DNA of 64,000 bases from Hysterangium stoloniferum (taxonomy: Eukaryota > Basidiomycota > Agaricomycetes > Hysterangiales > Hysterangiaceae). The position numbers and the translations under genes were made by a program. The notes under the pieces are model-generated. The model made no database searches, had not been told where the DNA came from, and saw only the letters and a list, made by a program, of their open reading frames with translations. Below, piece by piece: positions 12,744 through 22,169 of this stretch (positions are counted from its first letter, which is position 1; each line of letters starts with the position of its first letter). Location of the stretch: NCBI GenBank assembly GCA_015178975.1, contig WHVD01000013.1:372001-436000 (forward strand). Reading direction: 5' to 3'.

Positions 12744-13722
12744 CTAAGTTTCTCCCTCTACAACTTCTCCCTCCTCCCCGGCCTCCGAACCCTCCTCCGC
12801 ACCGACAGCCACCGATACCACACCACTGACCTTCTCCGACACCCCAATTTCATGCCCATCGCAACTCGAGACTTCCAAATACTGCTCAAGTTGACCATCA
12901 AGAGACTCGATAACACTGGTCTGTTTCTCCAGCCCGACGCCCAAGAGTCGCAATTGCTCAGTTATGAGCCCTTGTTGTCGCAACATCTCATATCAGAACC
13001 GACTCATCTCCGAGAAGTAGGTCCACATAAGGTGGTTTTTCTCTTCTAGAGCATCGGCCTGTCACTCCTGGAATGAACCATCGGCCCCCGGGAAAACACA
13101 CCCAAGCTTCTGATCGGCGCACTCTTGACAAGTGTGGCCCCAACCATTGGTCCGGGGATGACAGGTTCGACCCCATTTCGTGCACCGATTGCACTTGGGG
13201 TCATTTTCGGGCCCCGCCTTGGGGGCCTGCTTTTGTTTCTATAGGAAAATTATTTAGGGAAGTTTTTATTTAAGGAAATCGAACCCACCTTGGGGCTCGA
13301 CGGCCCCAGTGCATCCTCCTCGTCCTCCTCTCCCTCTTCATCATCGGACTCCGAAGGCGTTGCAGCCTTGCGCTAACAAATATTGTCAGTAAGGTTCACA
13401 AAAGAAACCAGAGCTGACTTACCTTTCTCTCCCGCTTCTTTTTCACCGCCTCCTCCCGCGCCCGATCGGCCTCCTGCTGCTTGTTCTTTGCAAGCACTGC
13501 TTCCCAGTGCTTGCACGCGGCCTCTTCTGCCACCTGTTTCTTCTCCTCGGCCTCGATGGCCGCCAACTCCTCCTTCTCCTTCCGCTCCTCCTCTTCATGT
13601 GTCTTTTTCTTCTGCTCGAGTATACGCCGACGCTCCTTCACGTTCGCCGTACCACTCGGCACTGACATGGGCACAACTGTTAACCTAACCGGGAAGGGTT
13701 TTGACCCCGAGCCTATGGTCAT
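12744..13722 (-). pseudogene. Antisense spliced gene in element C: acidic Cys-rich coiled-coil protein
   Basis: On the minus strand, between the pol stop and the 3' LTR. Exon 1 (13722 to about 13423) gives a basic start, then a Glu/Lys-rich coiled coil (EEEERKEKEELAAIEAEEKK). An intron with GTAAGTC and TTGTTAG leads to an acidic exon (SESDDEEGEEDEEDALGPSS). A second intron (GTGGGT...CTATAG) leads to a cysteine block, KCNRCTKWGRTC then HTCQECADQKLGC, two C-x2-C-x(5-6)-C units that could bind zinc. After that come a second coiled coil (MLRQQGLITEQLRLLG) and an acidic tail. Two in-frame TGAs at 13063-13065 and 12993-12995 fit former CGA codons, so this copy is probably dead. I do not know its function. 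The Zn-finger-like look suggests nucleic-acid binding. Confidence 0.7.
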
Positions 13723-13882
13723 GGTGGTTAAGGGAAGAGAAGTAAAATTTCAAGCGCCAGGACCCCTCAAACTTTTATATGCAAAATTTTGCCGAGTCAC
13801 ATGATGTTTTGACACACCCAGCCGTACCCGACAAGTTTTACGTACGGGATCTAGATTTTCGGCCTCCTTGGGATTTCGGCCA

Positions 13883-13895
13883 AAAGGGGAGATAC
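13883..13895 (+). promoter_or_regulatory. Polypurine tract of element C
   Basis: A purine-rich run AAAAGGGGAGATA lies directly before the 3' LTR, where a polypurine tract primes plus-strand DNA synthesis in LTR retrotransposons. The call rests on position and composition only. Confidence 0.65.
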
Positions 13896-14617
13896 TGTTA
13901 CGACCATGTCGCAACCCTATCGGTCCCGAGGTTATCGCCACTTGTCAATGTTTCAAGTCACCATCTCGGAAACCATCGGCCCCGAAGCTGACGAATGTTT
14001 TCGTGAAGATCAAACTCCGTTTACGCCCACGTCAAAATAACTCGTATTGTCTGGTCAAACTTTGATACGTCCCCTTTATTATGTTGATCCGTTCAATCTT
14101 ATGTTTCGCATATGTCTATCTATATTTGTAGTCCTTGAACTATTTCCTTTTATCGTAATCCCGCTCTCGGTTATCATCGGCCTCTGAACTAATCATAAAC
14201 TTCCCGTTCCTAGTCAAGCTTATTGTTAATACCGTGTTCCGCCCTTCTCCCCATTAGTATTTTCCAGATGCCTGTTACTTGTATATGAACCCACTGTAGT
14301 TGTAGTCACTAGGCAATCAGAATATCGACTCAGAATACCCTCATACGCCTGTATCAGTCTCATACTAAGAATCCCCCCATCCGCCTTTGCGTGTGCTCGC
14401 CCACTCCCGGCCCCAACCCCTTGGCCCGACGCTCGACTTGTCCTTCAATTCCGATCAGTATCACGCTGAAAGGTACTCATTAGGATTAGTCTTCGCCCGC
14501 CCGAAATTTAAGGACACCCTACGGATATTTGCGAGGGCGCAGCACATAAGCTGAAGCCAAGTCCTTCCGATCGGTCCCTGTCAGCCACTGACATTAGTCA
14601 GTTTTCAGTTCTTAACA
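13896..14617 (+). repeat. 3' LTR of element C
   Basis: 722 bp, TGTTACGACCATG...CAGTTCTTAACA, followed by the target duplication ATCTC at 14618-14622. Compared by eye with the 5' LTR there are about 20 differences. All but one noted were C/T or G/A changes, many at CpG. Confidence 0.92.
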
Positions 14618-16497
14618 ATCTCTAAGGCTCTGATCTACTGCTTCACAGGCAAAGTGATTCTGCATTGGAACCTCATCCCAAATAATAAGGCTGACCTCTT
14701 TCATTAGATTGGCCTTATCTGAGCCTATCTTCATTGTACAAATGGATTTCTCACCAACCTCAAGGGGAATTTGAAACATACTGTGAGATGTCCGCCAACC
14801 ACTCAGAATAAGTGAAGCAATGCCAGAGGAGGCAACACAGAGTACAATGAGTCCTTTGCCTCTGCAGGCATGTGCCAAAGTATTCCAAACAAATGATTTT
14901 CCAGTACCCCTAGGTCCATTTAAAAAGAAAACCTTTCCATCTACTCCAGTTTCATGTCTTGCAATGACAGCATCCATAATTTGATTGTATGCAACCCTTT
15001 GGCCCTCATTTAACTTTTCAATATTTATATTTGCTTTTATTTGTTCAGTATCCTCGTCATAAGCCCTCTGTTCATTGATGAATCAATTTCCTACTCTGTT
15101 TTCCCATGGCTGTGTATATTGAGGTATATGAGGGTGCTCTGAGAGTGGTTTCCCACTTGTACAAAGAATTTCATCAAGCTTAAAGAGGCCAAAGTCATGG
15201 ACTGTCTCAGGAGATGGGTTTGGCTCATTAAGATGTTTCTGAAGAAAGTGTTTCAAGTCATCACAAATGTCTGCTTTGAATTCATGCCAGAGTGCAGCTG
15301 GATCAGAAGGAAAGCATTGGCTGAGAATAGTAGCAAACAGTCTCCTCAATTGAGATCCAGTCTGCATAGCCTTTGCCTCTCGAAGACACAACTTCCATTC
15401 TTTATCATCTTCAAGTAGACCACATGCCATTCAGGCTGCTTGGAAGGAAGGATAGACCTGTCCTTCATAGGTCCTGAGATCTACAAAAGAAGTTGCCCCC
15501 TTGACAACTGTGAGTAAAGTACATAGGAAGAACCTTGGGCCACTTGAGGGTCCTGCAAAATGAATACGTCCAATGGCAAATCCCCTTTTCCTTGTATTCC
15601 ATTTTCTGTTTTTTTTTGAATTCCATGTGAAAAATTCTGGAAAATCAATATAGTGAAGTGAATTGGCTGCTCTACCATTAAGGCCTATTGTATTGTTAGA
15701 ATTGGCCTCAAAGTATACCATCAACTTAGTCTTGGAACGATGGGCAGCATCCAAAGCTTCTTCTGGACCCTCCATGCCATCAAAGATAATTGACTGGTGA
15801 TTCTCTAAATGCACAGGGAGGGCTATGACAGCAGGAATTTGAGTATGTACGTATCTCATTTTCCAAAAGTCTCCAAAATGCTTCATGTGCACTGACATAG
15901 CGGGCATCAATATATTGTTGAATTTCATCCTTGTTCTTTCCAAACTCCATTGTTGTACGATCATGTCCTTTGTATATACTTGTGAATATATTTAATGGAG
16001 CGAACATTGAAAGTCATCTCAACATTGATATGACATTCCAGAATGAGAAGAAGGGCAGCACAGTAAGGGACAACATGTCAATTGTCTAGCTCATGACCTC
16101 TGACTTTATGGTTTCTGCCATCATTTCTATGGTGGTACTTTGAATAGCCATCTTCATTTATACTTGTAGATTCACGAAAGGGCTTGGGAAAATGCCTTGT
16201 ACATTTGTTATCTTTGATACATTTTTCACCACATACATGAGTCATGAGCTCAGATACCAACTTGGAAAGCTTGGGTTCCTCCTCTTGATCTGGAAACTCT
16301 ACAGATATCATAGAATCAACCTCTGCAGGAGTCCAAAGCTTTGCCCCCTCTTCAAACCATATGAGCAAATGCATATGAGGGAGACCACGCTTCTGAAATT
16401 CAATGGTATGGACATGGGCAACTGTTTTGCCAAGGTAATTTTTCTTCATAATGAGCTGAAGCAAGTGTGCCTTTTTCAATGCAAAAACACGTGACAC
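14618..16497 (-). pseudogene. Helitron Rep/HUH domain end and helicase N-terminal half
   Basis: Minus strand, reading down from 16497. The Rep nuclease comes first: TIEFQKRGLPHMHLLIWF holds the HUH (here H-M-H) metal-binding motif. A tyrosine motif around KYIHKYI lies near 15,995 and is followed by a one-base frameshift into YKGHDRTTMEFG. Next come linker blocks (MVYFEANSN; FFTWNSKKNRKW) and the helicase start, with Walker A GPRGTGKS and Walker B LIIWDE near 14,680-14,910. An in-frame TGA at 16078-16080 stands where Arg is expected before HVVPY, again fitting CGA to TGA. Rep nicks and joins single-stranded ends during rolling-circle transposition. The helicase unwinds DNA. This copy cannot make either protein. 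Confidence 0.88.
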
Positions 16498-16499
16498 TA

Positions 16500-18118
16500 C
16501 AGTGACCTCAAAAACCCTTTCCATGTTGACCCCAAATGCAGTGTTTGAAGAACACTGCCTTACAGTGTGGGAATTACACTTAGCTTTGGTGGAGTCATAC
16601 ATGGTACATCCTCTTGGCTACAATATTGCTCCCTGGGTCATGTGATTCCGATCACAGGGTATAGAGATATGATTAATTTAAAACAGCAATACCATGGAAA
16701 GAGTTTTTGCACTTTTGAACTGAACAGGGTATTTACATATTATCAGTACTTGGTATAACCACCTTTTGCTTTAAGCACTGCCTGAACCCTTCTAGGCATG
16801 CTTTCAATCAATTTCTGACACTCCTCAACTGGTATTCTATCCCACTCCACTTGAATCCTTTCCCACAATTCATGAATTCCATTGGGGGGGGGGGGGTTTC
16901 ATGCTCTGCAAGCCTTCTCTTGAGACAACCCCAGAGATGTTCAATAGGATTCAGGTCTGGGGATTGTGCAGGCCAAACCATAGTCCTGAATTCTTCTAGC
17001 TAGTTCTTGACCAGCCTGCAGGTATGCTTAGAGTCATTATCTTGCTGAAAGATGATGTCAGAAGGATTGAGACCATAATACTCCAGAATTTGCTGGAGCT
17101 CATCCTTCAAAATTTGAAGATAGAGGTCTCCATCCATCCTACCATCCATCTTGCTAGCAAAGCCAACTCCCTCCCAAGTCATAAAACCCCACATCATAAG
17201 AGAACCTCCTCCAAACTTCAGAGTTCCCTCTACCAGCCTATCATTAAGGCCTTCACCTGCCCTTTTCTATGCCCATTTACATCCATCTGACCCTAGGTGA
17301 TTGATTTTGGTTTCATCAGACCATATAACCTTCTTCCAGTCCTCCATAGTCCAATCCTTGTGAGCATAGGCAAAATCCAAGTGAGCTTTATGATGCCTAG
17401 TGGAAAGAAGAGGGCGTTTTGACTTGACCACAGCCTTCATACCAGCTTTCTTCAAGTGGAGGCGAACTGTACTGGCAGAGAGGGGCTGGTTGATAATGTT
17501 GGTAAGGGCTTTGGTCACTTGGACAGCATTTTCAGCTTTGCCAGAGGTGATGAGATGCTGAGCATGTCGAATATTTGTAGGAGAAAGCTTTGAGGGACAA
17601 CCCCCAACAGCTTTGGGAAGGAGAGAACAATGTTTGGAGTGAAGTTTGGATATGGCAGATGGGCTAACACCAGTTCTCTTGGCAATAGCTTCACCAGAGT
17701 GGCCAGAATCAAGCAAGGAGAGGATGGTATTTTGTTGAGTAAGAGAGAGGGATCTGACCATGATGGTGGTTAGGAATCAAGAAGTGTGGAAGTGTGAGAA
17801 CTTTTTTAAACTCAAACATACTATTTACATGTATATATCTATTTGTACCAACAAATAATAGCCATTATTCTATGATTTGACTGAGATCCTAGCCATCAGT
17901 TCAAAAGTGCAAAAACCCTTTCCATGGTATTGCTGTTTTAAATTAATCATATCTCTACACCCTGTGATCGGAATTATGTGACCCAGGGAGCAATATTGTA
18001 GCCAAGAGGATGTACTATGTATGACTCCACCAAAGCTAAGTGTAATTCCCACGCTGTAAGGCGGTGTTCTTCAAACACTGCATTTGGGGTCAACATGGAA
18101 GGGTTTTTGAGGTCACTG
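16500..18118 (-). mobile_element. Tc1/mariner element in the Helitron Rep gene
   Basis: 1619 bp with long terminal inverted repeats of about 220 bp (outer ends CAGTGACCTCAAAAACCC) and TA duplications at 16498-16499 and 18119-18120. Removing it with one TA restores the Helitron frame (HPDI joined to VSRVFALKK). It lies in a host element that was already a transposon gene, so no host function is affected. Confidence 0.93.
16745..17761 (-). pseudogene. Tc1-type transposase, broken
   Basis: The start at 17761 opens a paired helix-turn-helix DNA-binding half (LTQQNTILSLLDSGHSGEAIAKRTGVSPSAISKLHSKH is the region, 17,640-17,750) followed by the catalytic half. The first Asp is in VIWSDETKIN (about 17,300), the second in FQQDNDSKHT (about 17,030), and the Glu in [12 protein letters not shown] (about 16,930), the DD34E arrangement of Tc1 transposases. 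Breaks: a frame change near 17,270, a TAG near 17,000 and a 13-G run at 16884-16896. It would cut and paste DNA at TA sites if intact. Length without breaks is about 340 residues, normal for the family. Confidence 0.88.
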
Positions 18119-18120
18119 TA

Positions 18121-20640
18121 TATCTGGGTGATCAGCAGCAGTTTGCCCTGGAAGAAGTGCTTCAGTTATTTCCCTCCATTTGGGGTTGGCTGTCATAGTA
18201 ATAAACATGCTTGCATTGCCATATTTGCGTGATATAGCCAGTGAATTTTGCAAATTTTCCATCATATCCCGACTGCTACCTTGGAAGGTTGCTGGCAGTA
18301 TAAATCTACTTCCAATTTCATTTGGCTCAGGTTGCTGGTTATTATCCTGTACTGTGAAAGCATCAACCACCTGATGGTACATTTCAGCTCGTAAAGTGCC
18401 TTGATTGTGTCTTATCCATGATAGCCTGCTTTGCTCTGCTGCTGCCCATACATCTACAATGTATTGCTGAAGCAGTTTTCCACCCCTCAGAATTGTAGTT
18501 GCTTCACCAATTCTTTGAAAGAGTCGATAAGCATAATACTTTATATGGGAGACTTTTGTCTGCTTTTTCTTCTGCCTATTCTCTGTCACTTGTTCGGGTT
18601 CAAGTTCTTCAGTAATTCCTTGTACCTCATCCTGCTCCATAGCCAGCTCAGGAGGTGGTATAGCATCACCAACTGGAATATCTATTTGCTCAGGTGGGAG
18701 AGGTACAACTTGGGGAACTACTTCAGGTTGAGGAATCACTACCTCTGGCAAGTCAGGTATTATCTCCTCAGGAGCTGGTTCAAGGACTTCTGGCTCTGGA
18801 GCAATCTCCTCAATAGTTGCTGAGGCTGGGACTATCTCAGCAGGGAGTGGTTCATTTGCATAGGGAATATCCCAGCTCCAGCCTCGCTCTCCTCTTGGAA
18901 AGAATAGTACATAATGGAGTAGAGCATACAAAGGATTAGTTTCAAAGATTCTTCTAAATCCTCCACCCTGATAATTAAGCACAATGTCTCTTCTATCAGT
19001 AGAAGTACCATCCCCTGGGAGAATGACTGCCAACTTGTAATCCTGGCAGGCTTACCACACAGACACGGCCAACCACAACCGCATTCCGACTATTCCCCTG
19101 ACCGAGCCCAACTCGAGATGAGATTCAATCATGATCGCTTTCTCCATACACCTCTCCCGGCGGATCTAGATCAAGGGTTCGGATTCCTATATAGCAGTTA
19201 GAAAAAACACATGTATGAAGAGTAGAACGACAAAACACAATAATTCTGTCCTGTCCGTTACTGACTGAGTGAGGCTGATACCACAGCCTTACACAACTCA
19301 TCCCCTGTTGGAATGTTGTATCGCCTTGGATCTGTATGAGCTTTATATGTCAGCCTGACCTAGAGCTGAGGAGTGATTGGTTGGTCTCTCAGACGTGTCA
19401 TAGCTTGTTTATAGATGTGAACAAAAGGATTAAATTCTAACATCATATCCTGTAATCCAGAAAGGGTTGTAGCATTGATTCTTTTGTCCTGGTTACGTGC
19501 ATACCTATGCTCTAATGCAGCATCTGCTTCATAAAAGTAGAGCTGAGCATAGGAAGGAATTTGACCCTCATTAGGAATCAGAACACCATGATTATGTCTA
19601 AGTTCCCCATGGAGTTTAAAGACATAAGGACCACATTCCCCATCAAGCAATGATCTGTCCATTGTAGCACCTAGGGAAGTAAATGCTAAAGCAGAATTAT
19701 ATGCCCAGATATTTTTATGAAACTCTTTAAAATCTGCATCCTCAGGATTCTCTAGTAGATGATGTAATGGTTGAGGGACATCTTCAAGTATAGGTAATCT
19801 GATCTTTCCAGATAGACAACAACTTCCAAAAAGAGGATTGTTATTAGAGGAATGCTGAAGACACTCTGCCATCCAATGTAATGCATTGCATTTTGAACAC
19901 AATACAGTCATTGTTCCCAGATAATGTGGCTGCAGCTGTGGATTATTCTCATCAATTGGGCACCTGGCTAGGGGGAGTGGCCCAGGGAGTCCAGGAGGTA
20001 GTGGAACAGGTTCAGCAGGCTCAGGAATATGTGGTAATGGTAATACATCCTCATCCATTGGTATAGGAACAATAGCAGGAATAGGAACATGGTCTACAGG
20101 TAAGATAGGAGGAGCAGGAATAATCTGGGAGAGTGGAAGGGCAACTGCCTGAGCTTGTATAGCAGCAACTCCTCTTCTTCCAACCTGTCTCTTTCTACAA
20201 TTAGGAGGGGGAGGTACAGGGTTCAGAACAGCCTGAGCAAATAATGCTTCCATTGCTGCCCTGTCTACCTCAGCAGGAGGTTGCAATGCAGCAGGATCGT
20301 GTCTGGATGATGATGCAAGCTGTGGTCCATTTGCCAATTGTACATGTATATTAGCTATAGCAGTGCTAGGAGTAAGAGTAGGACCATTTGTATTATGTGA
20401 TGATCCAGCAATAGCAAAAGGATCCTGCTGATTGATAGGCAGATGATTAGCAGGGAGGGGGAAGGGTAATGGTAGAGGAGCAGGAATATGACCCTGCTGA
20501 GAAGCACCATAATGTCTCAGGTGATACTCAGTGTGTGGGGTCATTAACAAATGCTGCTGACGGTCTTGAGCACATACATTTTCCCGATTGTGTTCAGGTG
20601 TAGAAGGTTCAGAAGGTAGATCCCTAAAATGGTGGATAGA
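18121..20640 (-). pseudogene. Helitron N-terminal region
   Basis: Minus strand. From about 20,630 a Pro/Leu-rich low-complexity stretch leads to a conserved Helitron block: CSKCNALHWMAECLQ, CCLSGKIRLP, LAFTSLGA, YVFKLHGELRHNHG, AQLYFYEAD and MMLEFNPFVHIYK. A TAG at 19357-19359 interrupts the frame, which then continues VRLTY...DPRRYNIPTGDE. About 260 bp of unassigned sequence (about 19,050-19,310) follow, possibly an intron or a small insert. The ORF from 19033 continues YKLAVILPGD, an acidic Pro/Glu-rich stretch, and the Rep entry motifs (QNSLAISRKYGNASMFITMTANPKW, around 18,150-18,220). Upstream exons may lie in the repeated region 20,820-21,500. Confidence 0.8.
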
Positions 20641-20819
20641 TTAGGCATTGAAACAAAAATAGGATAGGTTTACATTACTATGCAAGCTACCAATAGGCAA
20701 AAAAGCAAAACCTGATAATATTCAGTCAATGGCAAGTAACTATAGAAAAAATGGAAACATACCTTAATAAAATGACTTATGAACTGCATTTGAGGAACTC
20801 CAGCTATACTGAAGTGAAT

Positions 20820-21500
20820 CAATATGAACAGAGCCAAAAGAACCTAAAGTAGTTAAAAATAATCAAAAAAAATGCCAAAATATATAGATATAATTTAAAC
20901 ACTCACTTGGAATATTCTGAGTCTAGTGAAAAAGCATCAGAGAAATAAAATAGCACTTGGATAATACTTTACTTACCTGTAATAAGTAAAAAAGCCCAAA
21001 AAAGAGGAAGGATAATAGAAAAAGGCATTTAAAAAAAGGAAATTTGCTTAGAATGACAAATATATAAATGAATACACAACTCACTTGAAATGTCCTGGAT
21101 ATTGTAAGGATATTGTAAAATGAAATGGTTACCAAAGGAATAAGAAGTCTCTGAAAAACATTCAAAAAACATTAAAAAAAGCAAAAACATGATCAAAACA
21201 ACCTAAACTTCACCTGAAACTGTTCTGGATGTTGGGAAGATGCTCTGAGATAAAGTAAGAACCAAAGGATCAGAAGTTGTCCTAAAAAAACATTCAAAAA
21301 ACATTAGAAATGGGAAATTGAAAACATGATCAAAACAACCCAAAAACAACCTGGAAGTATCCTGGATGTTGAGGAGGTGCTGTGAGATAAAATAAGAATC
21401 AACAGATCAGAAGGTTTCCTAAAAAAAACATTAAAAAACATTAAAAATGTGAAATTTAAATGTAGAAAAATACCAAAAAAATAAGAAAACATGATCAAAA
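20820..21500 (-). repeat. Diverged tandem repeat with splice-like units, 5' end of Helitron
   Basis: AT-rich direct repeats with a period of roughly 125-130 bp. Recurring blocks include AACATGATCAAAACAACC, ACATTCAAAAAACATT and TGTTGGGAAGATGCTCTGAGATAA. Read on the minus strand, each unit looks like a short exon of about 67 bp between a T-rich 3' splice site (TTTTTTTAG) and a GT 5' site, e.g. PSDLLILILSHSTSSTSRIL and TSDPLVLTLSQSIFPTSRTV, which resemble each other. Whether these exons are used is unknown. The array stops at the LTR at 21502. Confidence 0.6.
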
Positions 21501-21501
21501 C

Positions 21502-22144
21502 TGTGAAGAGTCGATAGATTCTGACCGTTCAATATACGAAGAATAGTGTTTATTCAACTACTATTAGCAGGTATTGACCGTACAGTACAATACCCTAGAT
21601 TACTAGACAAGCAGTACTAGTAAGAAGACACGCTACGCGTCACAAGAGCAACTGTACAGTTGCTCTTGACAGCTAGAATGAAAGAATGAAAGAGTTGACC
21701 TTCACGGTACAACTCGTAGCTAGATGTAAAATAGATAATCAATGCGAAGCTGAATATCTAGAGTAAAGAAATAATAGCGCGAGTCGACTATAATGTCGAC
21801 TAGCGCAAAGACCTTAGATTGGAACTTGACCTTCGCGGTTCGAGTCCAAAGTACGTTAGTATGCAAGAGAATACTACCTTTAAAGGTAGTTGAGACGTTA
21901 CCCTTGACACCTCTCGCTATTCGACGTCTGGGTCATTTACGAGGTGGTGTCTGCTGGGTAAAAGTGTCTATTGTTTTGGCGCCGAGAGCACCCATACGTA
22001 TACACAAAGCTTCGAACTACAAAATAAAGGTATGCTCGAAATATAGAAAGAATATAAAGAAAGAAAATAAAAGATAAATAATAAAGTACTATAATCCAAC
22101 TATTATTCCTTAGTCCAATTATGCATATATGCATACCCTTTACA
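21502..22144 (-). repeat. 3' LTR of element E copy 1
   Basis: 643 bp, TGTGAAGAGTCG...CATACCCTTTACA on plus. It holds a perfect 26-bp palindrome at 21643-21668 and an 11-bp match to a pol III B box (GGTTCGAGTCC) near 21837. It is related to family A at both ends. Confidence 0.9.
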
Positions 22145-22160
22145 GTGCCCCCCAGTTCAA
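22145..22160 (-). promoter_or_regulatory. Polypurine tract of element E copy 1
   Basis: On the coding (minus) strand, TTTGAACTGGGGGGCAC lies immediately upstream of the 3' LTR. The same G-run occupies the same place before the 3' LTR of copy 2 (37949-37961), which supports the call. Confidence 0.75.
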
Positions 22161-22169
22161 AGGGATGTG

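Larger units (their letters stand above)
2524..14617 (+). mobile_element. Full-length Ty3/gypsy retrotransposon, element C
   Basis: Direct 722-bp LTRs at 2524-3245 and 13896-14617 flank gag, pol and an antisense gene. Both LTRs run TGTTACGACC...CTTAACA. The 5-bp target duplication ATCTC is intact, and the target is the Helitron helicase gene. Three solo LTRs sit inside. Subtracting them, the element is about 7.7 kb. The order protease, reverse transcriptase, RNase H, integrase, chromodomain places it among chromodomain-bearing Ty3/gypsy elements (chromoviruses). By eye the two LTRs differ at about 20 sites, nearly all transitions. Gag and pol are broken by stops and a frameshift, so the element is not active. 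Confidence 0.93.
1446..21501 (-). mobile_element. Helitron, degenerate, split by nested insertions
   Basis: Remains of one rolling-circle transposon on the minus strand. N-terminal and Rep parts lie at 18121-21501 and 14618-16497, and the helicase C-terminus at 1446-2523. Reading right to left gives the usual Helitron order: Cys-rich N-terminus, Rep/HUH nuclease, PIF1-type helicase. Element C (2524-14617) and a Tc1 element (16500-18118) interrupt it. Without them the element is about 6.3 kb. The right end is cut by the LTR at 21502. The left terminus is not certain; no clear CTRR hairpin end was confirmed. Several stops and frameshifts show it is not autonomous. Confidence 0.85.
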
